Assembly (NCBI GenBank): GCA_949825045.1
Contig: OX463810.1
Location: 38,884,201 to 38,948,200 of the forward strand
Direction of reading: 5' to 3'
Length of the DNA stretch: 64,000 nt
Source: Argyresthia goedartella
Taxonomy: Eukaryota; Arthropoda; Insecta; Lepidoptera; Argyresthiidae
Below are positions 40,234 to 52,274 of the stretch, piece by piece. A program made the position numbers and the translations under genes. How positions within the stretch are numbered: position 1 is the stretch's first letter; the number at the start of each line of letters is the position of its first letter. The notes under the pieces are model-generated. The model did not search any database and was not told where the DNA came from. It was given only the letters and a program-made list of their open reading frames with translations.

Positions 40234-40404
40234 TTTATATGGTGGAGTTAAAAATAAAACTAGGTATAGGCAGCGATAAGTATGGAACTTATTTGGAGGC
40301 GTTATGTCGTCCTCAATTTACCCTCGCGGAAGGAAAGTCTGCGGTTGCAAATTTCAACGTGGCATTTCTTGTTGCTGTCATTGTATCCGCTTTTTCTATT
40401 TTAA

Positions 40405-40600
40405 ATTTAGTAAAGTATAGTAAAGTAAAGTAAAGTAACGTTTATTTGCATGAATATTACATTAGGTATTTTATAATGTCATTTTAATATTTTGCGCTAT
40501 ATTCTGCCAAGCAGACGTGCAAATGTTATTATTATGCAAAACAATAATCATAAAATTATATTACATTAGGTTAGTTATCTATCTATTTAAAATGCACTCC
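40405..40600 (-). repeat. LINE 3' tail (minus)
   Basis: AGTAAAGTAAAGTAAAGTAA followed directly by CGTTTATTTGCATG: microsatellite tail plus TTTATT, the layout of other minus-strand LINE ends here. No coding part is recognised to the right. Confidence 0.5.
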
Positions 40601-40914
40601 ACATGTAACGAACACGTAATTTACAATACAGGTTACTATTTCGTTCCACACTAGAGCTCGCATGAACTGCTCTCAGCTCTGTGAGTTGTCTCAGCTATAT
40701 TTGAAATTTTCAGGCGCTTGAGTGGTTTATTGATACGGGCCTACATCTAACCAGTATCATGGGTCTCAGTTTCGTGATTGCCAGGGTAGTTCATTGTAAT
40801 AAAAATATTTTCGCTCTGCTGAAATATACCAGAATGCCTATAGTTCTGGGTAAAGCGCTCATTAAACAGACCTACTTTATTGTAATGCCTATATTATTTT
40901 TGTAATATTGTAAT

Positions 40915-41170
40915 GCCTATGTTGGTTTGCTGGAAGAGATCTCTTAATAGAGAGAAGCTCGCCTTTGTACACTATTTTTAAGTAAGTCTTTGGTAATTTT
41001 ATAATTGCACTAGACACTGCCCTTTTTAGTTTATACGTATCCTATCCTGATAGGTTTGCTGGAAGAAATCTCTGTTGAGAGATAAGCTCGCCTTTGCCTT
41101 TTCATTTCGTGTATAGTGTATTGCTGTAATGTTCTGTGCAATAAAGAATTGTGAATTGTGAATTGTCTTA
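40915..41170 (+). repeat. Two tandem LINE 3'-UTR-like repeats
   Basis: GTTTGCTGGAAGA.ATCTCT followed by GAGA.AAGCTCGCCTTTG occurs at 40924-40968 and 41050-41096. The second copy continues to TGTGCAATAAAGAATTGTGA, a polyadenylation-signal-bearing 3' end. The same 3' UTR ends a LINE fragment at 62346-62455. Confidence 0.6.
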
Positions 41171-41684
41171 TTGTCTATATATTGGTTGTGTGCAATAAAG
41201 AAATTATGAATCATATTATTATGCATTTTTTGGCAATAATTCCAACTCCTGCACCTAACTATTTGAAAAAGTGGTTTGGTCAAATTAATGTCTTCTAAAG
41301 TTTACCTTACGTAAATGTTTTTTTTTATATCGAAACCCAATGCAATAATTAGAGTGTACTACGAACTAACAAGTTTACTAACAAAACAAGGTTCCTTCAT
41401 TGCCATCAGTGCGTGTTGTTTCAAAGAGGGTGCCAACACTTCCGTTAAATCCGTATTTTCCGGATTTTACATTTTGCTGCCCCCGAGTTTGCTATCAGAT
41501 TTTAATGAGACAGCTGCAGACACTGCCCCTGGACCAAAACCCATCCAAATCCAATCATAGCAATAGGAGTAAGAATCTTTATTTACCATAAAAATGGTCA
41601 CCTTTATATTTGTGCTTTGAGTAACGTCTTAGTAGTTATAACTGTCATAAGTAAGCTATAGTCACGCAAGAACAACAACAAAAT

Positions 41685-41790
41685 AGCGTCACGGATTTTG
41701 CCATAAAGGGGGAAGGGGGGGCAGAGGCACAGTTGTACCAATACTCCATTTTTTCGCAACAGAGGGCTACCCCATCGCCGCATAGAGATC
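41685..41790. repeat. SINE fragment
   Basis: ATAGCGTCACGGATTTTGCC, GGGGGGGCAGAGGCACAG and GGGCTACCCCATCGCCGCA match the SINE body at 48893-49010 in order. The tRNA-like head is absent. Confidence 0.6.
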
Positions 41791-42599
41791 TAAAAGATAA
41801 AATCTTATTTTACCCAATTTCGATTTTCGAGCAGGCAACTCTCTTACATAGTGTGCGCTCGAACACTCGCGGTTTTCGCTGCTCAACTGAATTTGTTTGC
41901 CCTCAGTACTAAAAGCATATGCTGGGAAACACTGGCATATATGGGTAGCTGGAGTAATAGGATTGTTGACGCTTTGCGTTGCTTTCGAGAATTCGGGGGC
42001 TCAATCCTCTTATGGGAAACGCACAGCGGTTGATCTGAAGGGCGCAAAATGCTGTATTTGGCATTCAGTCTTTAAACAAAATAGGCGCCGCCGACAAGCC
42101 AATTTTTTGTGCCGATGGGAGCAATCAATGTGCTATGGCTTTGCGTTTTCCATAAAATAATAGGGCCTCAGTTAGTTTGACTAAGGCCTTAGAGCTACTA
42201 TAAAAAACTGCCCCCTAGACAAGTTGCATTCGCTAACTTGTCGTAGCGTAATTGTTGGTGGGAAAGAATAGAGTATTTTTAATAGAAATGCAGTTAAGGC
42301 TTGTCTATCATTAAAATGAGCAACTCGATTTGTGGTGGTTTTGTGTGGAAATTTGGACACAATCGTATAAAAATAAAGTTCATAATAGCTCATACTGCAG
42401 CTTGACTGTTGAGTTGAGACAGTCGCTGCCGCAGAACATTGCGGGAATTGTATGCTTTTTAGTAATTGCTTCAAAACCACTCATTGTTTCTGAATTTCAA
42501 ACACAGTTTTGAGATATTTTGAATACCTATTTTCTGACGCGATAACCATATTAATTTCATTTTTAGATCCCTAGTAATAGCTAGTTTTTGCAATTTTCA
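41791..42599. other. No supported gene
   Basis: Unassigned DNA with overlapping short frames that resemble nothing known to me. Confidence 0.45.
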
Positions 42600-43775
42600 G
42601 GTGTAAAACATCAATCAATCAGCTCACACCTACCCACTACTGGGTATAGGCCTCTTCTCTACTACCCCATCCACTCCGGTTCTGTGCCTCCCGCATCCAC
42701 TGCTTACCGGCTATGGAGGTGATGTCGTCTGTCCACCTGGCTGGTGGTCTGCCTACTGGGGGTTTTGCAGGTCTGGGCAGCTACTCAGTTACCGCTTTGG
42801 TCCACCTACCGTCTTCCCTCCGTGCCAAGTGTTCTGCCCATCCCCTCTTCTGTCTCGTTATTCATTTGCCGACATCGACGACCTTAGTACGACGTCTTAT
42901 TTCTGTATTGCGAATACGATCCAGAAGTCTGATGCCTAACATTTAACGCTCCGTAGCCCTTTGTGCGACTTTTATTTTGTGCATATTCGCCTATGTCAGA
43001 GTCCATATTTCGGCACCACATGTAAGCCGTAGGCAGGACACATTGCTTATAAACCCTGGCCTTTAAGTTTTGAGGGATCTTGGACTTGAAGACGACTTTC
43101 AGCTTCCCAAAAGCGGCCCAACTCAACTGAATCCGTCTGGAAATCTCCTTTCCTTGTGATTCTCGGTAAAAAGACAAACACTGTCCAAGATAAACATAGC
43201 TGTCTACTGCCTCAATAGGCGTATTGCCGATGGTTATGTTTGGTACTGATGAGTTACTCATTATAGTTTTAGTCTTGGACATGGTCATCTTAAGGCCGAC
43301 CTGCAAAGATGATGTGTGCAGTTCTTCAAACATGTTTTGAAGACTGCCGACGTCTTCAGCTATGAGTACCATATCATCTTCAAACCTCAGGTGCGTAAGC
43401 TGCGTGCCGTTAATGTTGACACCATTTTCCACCCACGACTGAGTCTTTATTGAGTCCTCAAGGACATTGGTGAAGAATTTGGTGGAAATAGTGTCACCTT
43501 GTCGCACAAGCCGGCTTAAAGCTACGGGGTTGGTTAGCGCATGCATAAGCACCTGCATGATCGCGGAACAGTAGAGCTCCCGGAGGATACGCATATACTA
43601 TCAACGTCAACTCCGCAATTATGGAGAGAGTGGAACACCTCCCAGTGTTCTACCGTGTCGAATGCATTTTCATAATCTACGAAAGAGAGACAGAGGGGAT
43701 GCTTGTACTCCCTACCTCTCTCTATCAGTTGCTTAATGACGTGTAAGTGGTCGACAGTAGAGTTCCAATCCAAAA
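42600..43775 (-). pseudogene. RTE-type LINE reverse transcriptase, 3' half
   Basis: Two overlapping open pieces read right to left. At 43773-43534: STVDHLHVIKQLIERGREY, LSFVDYENAFDTVE. At 43594-42884: RLVRQGDTISTKFFTNVLED, then HLRFEDDMVLIAEDV (the FADD box altered to FEDD), then LHTSSLQVGLKMTMSKTKTIMSN. A one-base shift separates them. Beyond 42884 the frame is broken but can be followed to KQWMREAQNRSGW and EEAYTQ near 42630-42710, ending in (TGAT)n-like DNA at 42610, as in RTE elements. Altered catalytic box and breaks mean it is dead. Confidence 0.85.
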
Positions 43776-44759
43776 AATTTTTTTTTCTTTATTACCCATT
43801 AACAGATGACGTTTTATAATACACACATTAAAGAAAAGTGATGTCTTCATAACATATATTTTTTTACCATCTCCTTTAGGAGAAATAGCCCTTTAAAGAT
43901 TAGCATTTGAACTAAGGCGATACTAATGTTTTTTTTTTTTCGAATTTATTCACTACATTATAGAGTCATCTACAGATTCGACTTTTGGGTAAACGTTTAT
44001 TAAATATTTATTATTCTCACTGAAGGAAAACGCGGTTGGATGAAATTTTCTTCATAGAAGTTAATTACGAAAAGATCTCTAAATTGTTTTAGTTTTTCCT
44101 GAATTCCTAAATAATTTCATGGCGGAATTGATTTCAGAATGTATTCGTAAATACTCCCTGAAAATCTTTTTGACAAAATAGCGTAGTTTATTTTTAAACA
44201 TTTTTTATTGGGTTTGGTGCTGCGTCATTTTAGTTTGTGTCTTATGTTTTGTTATCACCTTAACGGTACCCAGCATCTTCAGTATTTCGAAGTAGACAAG
44301 CACAAACTTTGACACAAATATAAATGGTGAGGTATGGGGGACGACTAGCGGGTGTTCGCAGTAGTTGGCACGTGCGCTAAACTACGTGATACCCTACAGA
44401 ATTGTCATTTGAGAACGAATCCATTTAGTGACTTTTCACGGAAAATATAAAATCCTCGATTAACGAAACCATTTACAAACTTACTTACTCTGTGGTCAAG
44501 TTAAGTTAAGCGATAAGTTAGCGTTAGTGACTCAATCACAGAATTTATCTTTATTAGCATATTTTAATTCATTTTAATTTTTTGAGGTTGTTTTTTAAAT
44601 TTATTATATTATATGCATTAAGGGATAAAAAGCTTAATAAGCTCAAGAATGCCACTAAACCTAAAACCATTACTAATTTTAAAAATTCCCCAAGATTGCT
44701 GCCGGGCGGCTGGGTGACCATTTCCTCGTTGTATCGCTAAACTGATACATTTAGCGAGG
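43776..44759. other. No supported gene
   Basis: AT-rich DNA with T-runs (about 43780-43790, 43931-43942). No motif recognised. Confidence 0.45.
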
Positions 44760-45250
44760 TAGGTGCCAGCTTTACGGTCTCCTAACGCTTCGAAGAGTCG
44801 CTTAGAGATATCTTTAAGGACTTATCAAGCGTCAGGGCCCCACGGCCCGAGGATTTCCACGCCTAACGGCATATTTCATATGGCGGCATAATTCGGTCGT
44901 TTGAGACCCTCTGCAGCTGCCGCCGCAGCGCCAGCCGCGGCTGAGGTCGCCGGTAGGTGGCACGGTGCTAACGTGTCTACGAATGTCACGTCCCAAATCA
45001 GCGACCTCCTGTTCTACCAAGGAATGAGCGTCATTCCGTCTGGCCACTTGCCATCGTCACGTGCCAGGCCATTGGGTTCGAGGATGGCTGGCACACCACA
45101 ACTGCAAGGGCCCGGCGAATGACGTCATCCATGTTGGCGTGACGGGACCACCGTCCAGCGCTGCGCTGACCGAGGAGGCCGTGGTGATCTAATTGGTGCA
45201 CCCTGGCAACATAAAGGCAACGATGGGGTTTATTCTTCCTCACGCCGTGT
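44760..45250 (-). pseudogene. C-terminal region of a LINE protein, copy 1
   Basis: Read right to left: [20 protein letters not shown], then in a shifted frame [45 protein letters not shown] and ILGPWGPDA. The same series occurs in the better copy at 46527-47665. It is the conserved region after the reverse transcriptase of a LINE group widespread in animals; the group was not identified. At least one frameshift and two stops. Confidence 0.65.
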
Positions 45251-46526
45251 CGCAGGCAGACGGCAAGTGTCAGAGTGGCTCGGTCAATAGAGGGCTGATT
45301 TGCAATTCATAATTAAAAGACTTTTCAAGTCAAGTTCTAGTCAACTTAAACTACAAATGTTCTTATTACAGTTCCAGCACCTACTGTTCAGTTGATAGCG
45401 TGGCTAGTAGAGAATTTGGTACATATTACCAACAAGAAAAAAGGGAATTAAAAATCAAGGGGCAGTCTTTAAGTAATATCATAAGAATATTAAGATACTA
45501 CAATCATTCATACAAGTCTGACTAACATACTGAATACCTATTAAATGTGGCTTATTTATAATTACAATAGTTAAATATAATACATTACGTAAAATGTTAA
45601 AATATAGCTATCTAGTAAGTAAAAAAATAAAAAGTGCGGAATAAGAGGAATTTATTTATATTTTGAAAAAAATATTATTGTGGTCATGGTCTCCGAGTTT
45701 GAGTGGCTAAACTTCAGGAATACCAGTCGTAATTGATGTTCCCGAGCTTTTGCTGATTCTCACAACTCATCTTCTGAGTCATTCGAATCGCTTTCACTGG
45801 CACTCTGTAATTGAATTATAGAAGGTTCATCTATGTTCGCATCTTTCCGTCGGTATTCATTTACAGTGTTTTTGACATGATCGCAATGATTTTCCTCTTC
45901 TCTTGTGTGATTTTACCTAATGTATCATCAATCAATTCAGGCATCTGTGCACACGATTTCACAAATTTTTTCTTTGTTACATTCCTCTTCATCGAGCTCC
46001 ATATATAACATCTCGTTTGCATTCAAATCGCATTGATAAGGAGGCAATTAAAGAATGTCATGATCATGAATTTTTAATAAATTGTCAATTTCATATTCAT
46101 TAGTAGCTTTATTTCTTTTTATGAACTCGTAAAGTTGAGGCTTTGTCATTTGTTCCTTAAACTCTTGTGGTAGGACACCTATTTACGCGAATACTGTGAT
46201 ATGGCGCATTATTCATCAGTACAAGCGTGGGTTCACGCAGATTTTGCAGTATTTTTTCAAGAACCCATTTTTCGAAATTGCTATTGTTCATCTCGTCGTG
46301 GAAGTCCCCGATTTTTTATTTGATTTTAAAACGAGGAGGGCATTCTCTACAAAACCTTCTTGTCCGCCTGCATGAACCACCAACCTGTTCGCTTTAGACA
46401 CTATGGTTCCAAATCACCGTCAATTTCAGGACCTTTCCATTGCAACATTTGCCAGTTGTGTGTGAAGTTTTTTATTTGTATTAATGAACAATTCTTTATT
46501 GCACAGAAAATATAGATATACAGACA
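45251..46526. other. No supported gene
   Basis: AT-rich DNA with short frames only. Some minus-strand stretches near 45780-46480 are acidic-codon-like (TCATCTTCTGAGTC repeats), but no continuous protein could be read. Confidence 0.4.
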
Positions 46527-47665
46527 TTAAATCAATGTCACAGACGCACATACACACACACACACAAAGACACTAAGAAAATGAACCGCCCCGGACCATA
46601 TCAGATGCAAAGGTGCCCATCTCGCGAGGGAGATCCTTTGCATAAGATAGGACCCGGAGCGGCGGTCATAGCCACGGTCCCTCAGGCGGCGCCCTATTTC
46701 CCTAATGAATGCCTTGCCCTGCACTCCCCAGACCCCGGTGGTTTCTATGGCAATCGGGACGAATATATACTAAAAGCACACATTACTTTTGGCCTTCATC
46801 CTCGCTGCCTCTTCCGCTGCAGCCCCCGGGGTGGACACGATTGACGCCAGGTGGAGGGGGCAGATGTGCAAACACACGTCGCATCCCAAAGCAATGAGCG
46901 CCCCCTCTCCCATAGAATCATAGTCAGGCCATCCGGGCTTTTCCCATCGGTACGACACAGACCCGCGGGCTCCAATAGACAAGGTATATGGGCTGTTAAA
47001 AGAGCCCGCTTGACGATGTCGTTGATGGAGGAGTGCCGAAAAAGCCTGCCCACGCTTCGAACGCAGTGAAGACCTTGATGACCCCGAGGGTCCACACCCG
47101 CACCACACACACCGGAATGAGACTGGCATATATCACAGCCAAGGCGCAAGGCGAAAGCTACGCGCAACAAGTCGTTGACCAGAAATGTTCCTAGTTTAGG
47201 AGAAGGCAAGGCATGTAGGCAGAGCCCCGACTCTGGCTGCGAAACTGCACGCAGTCGTGCCAGCTCCCCCCCAAACTCCGCTCCAATAACTCGTTTGGCG
47301 TGACTCCGCACGATACCTCATCCCAATTGCACTGTGAGTACGGGTGCTTGGGCGGTGTGCTACCAGGACACCAAATATGCCATAACCCTAATGCCTCCTT
47401 CGCAAAGGGGATACGAAAACTATCATCATAAATATCCATTTAAAATACGAGTGACAAGGTCTCGCACCCCAATCGACGAAGACAAGAAGGCCGGCAGCGC
47501 GGTATCGCACAACCATCGAATGCCTAAACCACCGTGCCTGATGGGAAAAGCTGCTAGGCACCACTGAGTGGAAGTCATTTCGATATTGATAATCAATAAG
47601 GCCTTCAGTAGGGTATCATACTCAGTGGATTCCTCCCTACAAAGCAACATCGGAGCCGTACGCAA
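46527..47665 (-). pseudogene. C-terminal region of a LINE protein, copy 2
   Basis: Open pieces in order: 47665-47426 (LCREESTEYDTLLKALL, AAFPIRHGGLGIR), 47439-47191 (FAKEALGLWHIWCPGS), 47311-46796 (KLGTFLVNDLLRVAFALRLGCDICQ, CGAGVDPRGHQGLHCVRSVGR, INDIVKRALL, LEPAGLCRTDGKSPDGLTMI, SLLWDATCVCTSAP) and 46724-46527 (GKAFIREIGRRLRDRG). Several frameshifts separate them. The histidine/cysteine-containing stretch CGAGVD..GLHCVRS suggests a zinc-binding fold. The 3' end meets a (CA)n microsatellite at about 46545-46568. Same family as 44760-45250. Confidence 0.7.
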
Positions 47666-48880
47666 CTTGTATGTAAGCCTTGAGAAAATTGTATATAGAT
47701 TTCATCTAAATAAACAACAGGCTTTTTTTCTCTTTGATCAGTTTGTTCTTATAAAACCAATGTCAAAATCATGAATTTCTACTTTCCCTGTTTTCCTTTC
47801 TATTTTCGTGCCAGGGGTAGAGATTTCAGAATTCGTTCTTCAGTCTGTCTCTATTTATTGATTAGTTTGTAGACACATCGTTCGGAAACACCTGTAACAA
47901 CCCGGACTTTTTTATGGACTACCATAACATAAAATACCGCAATCGCTTTAAAAAATATATGATGATCTTACTTAGGTACCTATTTTCAGATTGTTTTCGG
48001 TAAAATGAGATAAATACACCAAAAATAAATATTTGGGTAGATTTTTCATCACCACCTAGAAAAACATATGTATTTTGATAATGGGTGATTTGATTTTTCC
48101 ATATCTGGCGTCACTGACTGTCGCAGCAGCAACGCGTTCATTCAGCTTTTCCCATGGTATTATTGAAGTTTGGAGGTGTTTCTTTTCTCTCACTTAAGAT
48201 AAAACGCTTAAAGTACTAGCCGCACATCAGTTTTGAGAGGTTTTGGCATTTAATTAACACTTTTCACAATGAAATCGAACAAAAAACATGTTAGCACTAA
48301 CACTAAAGGCAGAAACTGTCAGCGGATTAAAGAAAAGTTCACAAATATACCTTATTGTATACTAAACTATATGGGGTCGCCTCGCTCCGCTGCGCTCGCT
48401 TCGGCTCCAGTTGTAATATAAAGTTGTGACCTAACAAACCTAACTTCAATATTCGGACTGAAAGTGACCTAGACCATAGCAACATGGGGACACTACATTC
48501 AGTGAACATTTAACATACGCGTATATGGCAGTAAGAACATAAAATTGGTAAACAATTTATTTTTTGCCAAATAAAAATATCATTCAGCATGTAAAAATAA
48601 AATCGAAGGAACCAGAAAGGTGTAGGCTTTTTACTGTCCAAACAAAAGGGTGCAAATTGTGTACCTCTATCAGCCTGGAAATAGGTGCCCTACAAAGTTT
48701 AAGTACATCATCGCTTTAAATATTGCATGGTTCTATTACTATAAGTACCGGTAAAGTCGGGTAACTTTGTCTCTTAAGTTAGAACTATGCCCCGCTACGC
48801 ACGATGCGCGCGACCCAAGTTTTCATTTTAGATCACAGGTTGCAATACTGTTACTATCTAACCAGCAAGTGAATTTGTTA
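47666..48880. other. No supported gene
   Basis: AT-rich DNA. A short GC-rich patch, GCCTCGCTCCGCTGCGCTCG, at about 48378-48398 resembles the CGCTCCG runs of the minisatellite at 59 kb. Confidence 0.45.
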
Positions 48881-49168
48881 ACATAACATAAGATAGCGTC
48901 ACACCTTTTCCCATACGGGGTGGCAGAGGCACAAATGTGCCCACTTTTAGCCAGTTATTCAATATTCCATTTTGCGTGACAGGGGGCTAGCCCATCGCCG
49001 CAGCTAAGGAGTAATGAAGGTTTCCTCACGATGTTTTCCATCACCGTTAGAACGTCCATATAATTTACCTAAGATAAATTAATTATCTCATTGGTACATG
49101 GTCAGGATTCGAACCTGCATCTCCTGTGTGAGAAGCAAGCGTGAAACCCATTAGACCACGGAGCTCAG
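48881..49168 (-). repeat. tRNA-derived SINE, near complete
   Basis: Read right to left it starts GAGCTCCGTGGTCTAATGGG (A box TGGTCTAATGG) and GGTTCGAATCC (B box, about 49109-49119), followed by a body of about 200 bp and a tail of TTATG repeats at 48881-48893. Fragments of the body are found at 31551, 37317 and 41685. Confidence 0.75.
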
Positions 49169-49170
49169 TC

Positions 49171-49741
49171 AGTGAACTTGTTATCCGACTTTATTTTGGC
49201 TTGGGATATAGTTATATCTTAAGGGACAAAGTTATTTGACTTCACGGTGCCATTAAAAAGTACTAGGTGCATCAAAGGTGCATCGAGCATGTTATGTGAA
49301 TATTGCAGACGCAACTTTAATTTTCATGAGCCTTATGAGCGACTGCGCGTGTGTGTTACGAGAAAACTAATTCTATCATAAAGTTAGATGGGCATCTGCT
49401 ATGCAGCAGGGATAATGTAATTTCTCTGAATGCACTCACTGGTCACAGTTACTGTACTTTACTTTATAGACTGACCAACAAAAGCCCCGATATTCCAATT
49501 TTCGACTTTATCTGATCACGATAGAGCCCAAAAGTGGAAGGGCATGGTTTTGTTTAGCTGCACTTTACAAACGAGAGCTACGATGCTTCGTTTGTAGAAA
49601 AGTCGATGGCGGCAACAGTTTTGCCTTATCCACAAAATAAAATACTAATAAGCAACTAATGCTACCAACCGCCAGTAATCAGTCTGAATCTCTTTAAAAT
49701 TCCAAATTTGATTACGTATAAAATAGTTTAAAGATTTTTAA
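49171..49741. other. No supported gene
   Basis: Unassigned AT-rich DNA. Confidence 0.45.
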
Positions 49742-49934
49742 AGATTTTATCTACACACGTATCATAAACCCTCTTTACTGCGTACAAAAACCGCACGTTA
49801 TGATCAGCATAATGTTAAACTACGTGGTAAAAACTCATTTATTATCTGAAAAATTACACATTATGACCATAATGTGTAGTTTTTCTACATATTTATGACA
49901 TTCAAATTTCGAACGCCAACGCCCAACTGCGTGC
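49742..49934 (+). mobile_element. MITE copy B, left part
   Basis: Matches MITE A (61228-61861, opposite strand) from CTACACACGTATCAT through the hairpin TTACACATTATG/CATAATGTG to GAACGCCAACGCCC. Interrupted at 49934/49935; it resumes at 52822. Confidence 0.7.
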
Positions 49935-50539
49935 CACTAACATTAGGCGCTAATACAAGAGTTAGAACAGATGTATAACAGAGCAAAACAGATCCTAAGG
50001 TCATCAATAAGTTCTATCACATGGGAGTTATAGCAAGCTATAACTCTAATATACCCCTGGATTGGGCACAAGTTCTTATGGCCTTAGGTTCCACTAAGGC
50101 GATATATTGGAGTTACAGAGTGAATTTAAGAGATATAGTAGAGCAATTGTGGTGGTACAGGAGCGCTAACTGATACTGAAAGCGCTGGAAGAGTAGTATT
50201 TAAGTGACTAGTGACTCCTCAAGCGGTATGGTAGAGCTACATGCTACTTACTGACTCTTTGAGCGCTATAATGGGAGCAAATGTATGAATATAAACTCCT
50301 TAAGGGGTATAGTAGATCTATGATGTATCTTACTTACTGTTTGAGCGGTTAGAGGGTGGCAATAAGGTAAATTGTAATTCCTTGAGTTGCAGTAACTATA
50401 GATCTACAATAGGAAATTTTAACGTCAAAGTATATTAATTTTTACTTTTTTTTGGAACGAACGTATGTTTTTTTTCATAACGTTGTCAAAGATTAATGAA
50501 AGATAATTATTCCCTTATCAAAAAACCATACATTTGTTT

Positions 50540-51430
50540 TACGAAAATAAATGGCGGAGTTGAGTGCTAAAAGTTTAACTCATTGTTAGTGGAAGCTGAA
50601 CCGGAAATTTCATTGCGAAGGTAAGTAAACTGTGAATATATGTGTATATTATTAGCAAATAATTGAAGGGCCCACTCTTTGTTGTGTATTTATCTAAAAA
50701 AATGTTTTGCTTCACATGGAGCAAAAATTATTTTTACTAAATATGTAACAAAACTTTGCCTATTGACTTAAAAGTGTTGTGATAATGGTTAGAGAACGCT
50801 AGAAAAATAAATACCTTCATTGTATTAAGTTTTCGTTTCGTACGTTTTACTGTTTTTAGTGAACTAAAAATGGTGGGCGCAAGAATTTGGGGATCCGTAG
50901 TCACGTATCTCCTAGCTGAACGAGAGCTAAATTGTTTTTATTAATGGATTTGCCAAATTGTAAAGATTTGTAATTTGAATACCTACACGTCCCTGTCTGT
51001 CTACTTACATATTTAAATACTGTAAACTAGTTAAAGCCTTTGAATATTTGTATAAATGGAATGTTATTTTTTTAATGCAAGGTTGGCTTTATTTCCAGCA
51101 TAAATTCCTTACGTTTAAGAACGAAGCATCAGTTTTATTTACTTTGTATGTGATACTAATTTTGGAGATGATTTTCAGCTGGGACCAGACGTTTACAATA
51201 CAAAACAATGAGCTTTTTTTCAAAAGAATTTTGAAAAATGTAAACAAAATAAAAAAAAGCTAAACAAGAAAGGACATCCACCACACGATAACGAGCCAAA
51301 ATTGAAAAGAATAAAAGAAGCACGGAGTCCAATGATAATGAAAATGAAAATAGTGGCGGAAATAATGAAAGGGACGCAAACAAGACTGAAAAGCCTAATA
51401 ATAATGAAAAGATGCCGCAAATTTTCAAAA
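50540..51430 (+). other. Possible remains of a second gene in the 2.9-kb element
   Basis: ATGGCGGAGTTGAG at 50551 is followed after about 70 bp by AAGGTAAGTA, a good splice donor. Downstream at 51280-51480 is an asparagine-, lysine- and glutamate-rich coding-like stretch in which ACGCAAACAAGACTGAAAA-type units repeat. No family is recognised, and the exon joining is speculative. Confidence 0.2.
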
Positions 51431-51516
51431 AGACCCAAACAAGACTGAAAAAAACAATAACAAAGCATTCGCGGCAAATGTTGAAAATCCCCCAATCGAA
51501 GACGAAGAAGAATCAT

Positions 51517-52274
51517 TTAGAAGAATAATTCATTTATATTTTTTAAGGTTATTTTTATTGCTATGTATGACCAATGTATATTGCTAAAAATGAATGTTTT
51601 TATGAACGTATTCCATCTAAACATATCTAAAGAAATGTCTGTGTCCAGTCCTTCAATATTAAAATTTAAGTTAATAGTATTGGGTAAATTACTTAACTTT
51701 TTTAAAATACATATCAAAGGTTCAGAAATTCCATTATGCCAATATTCGCCATCGTCATCTAGATTTTTTATTAAAATGTTGTTTGGTGTTTGTAAAAGAG
51801 TTCGACGATCTCTTGGTAAAATCATGCCAAATCTGTCATTTAAGATCAACAGTAAATCTTTCATAGCAGTTTGAGTAATATTTTTCTCGATCGCCCATGC
51901 CTCAATTTTTCACTAAAATGCAGATTCTTAACATATTCACTCGAGTTATCCTCATCATCACTACTCAATGAGTAATAACATCGGTCCTCTTCGGAAATAT
52001 CAAAACTTGCAGTCGCGATATCACTTCCATTACATACGGAACCTTCTTCGTCAAGCAAGACTCCTACTTGACCGCGTCTAGTGATGCTTCCGCTTTCATT
52101 TAGGTTATCTTGTGATAAGTTTGTATCTTCAACGTTGTAGTTTATAATATTACGATAATCTTTCAAGATTTTCTGTCTATTGCCACCGGTTCTACTTTGA
52201 TCTTTCCAAGTTTTAAAACACTTTTTAGATGAGCTAATATGTTGCGACGCCATTTTATTCTTACATGACCGCAA
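51517..52274 (-). pseudogene. Putative transposon protein, frameshifted
   Basis: Two open pieces overlap at 51861-51864. The first, 52274-51861, has an inner start at about 52253 (MASQHISSSKKCFKTWKDQ) and a serine/acid-rich middle (YYSLSSDDEDNSSEYVKNL). The second, 51864-51517, reads MKDLLLILNDRFGMILPRD, then RTLLQTPNN, then EYWHNGISEPLICILKKL and INLNFNIEGL. Near the junction the sequence AWAIEKNITQTAM in the second frame precedes that ATG, so a one-base shift splits a single protein of at least 245 residues. I recall this series from uncharacterised, transposon-linked proteins in insects; no enzymatic motif is visible. It probably continued past INLNFNIEGL and is truncated. Confidence 0.5.

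Noticed and set aside
44340..44420. Bacterial-type operon or horizontally acquired gene cluster anywhere in the window
   Set aside because: No clustered intact prokaryote-like frames or ribosome-binding sites. All recognisable proteins belong to eukaryotic mobile elements.
49085..49168. A functional tRNA gene on the minus strand
   Set aside because: A and B boxes are present, but the sequence continues into a SINE body with a TTATG tail.
51048..51263. 71-codon plus-strand frame as a gene
   Set aside because: AT-rich, low-complexity frame within the 2.9-kb transposon; it overlaps a minus-strand frame and has no motif.
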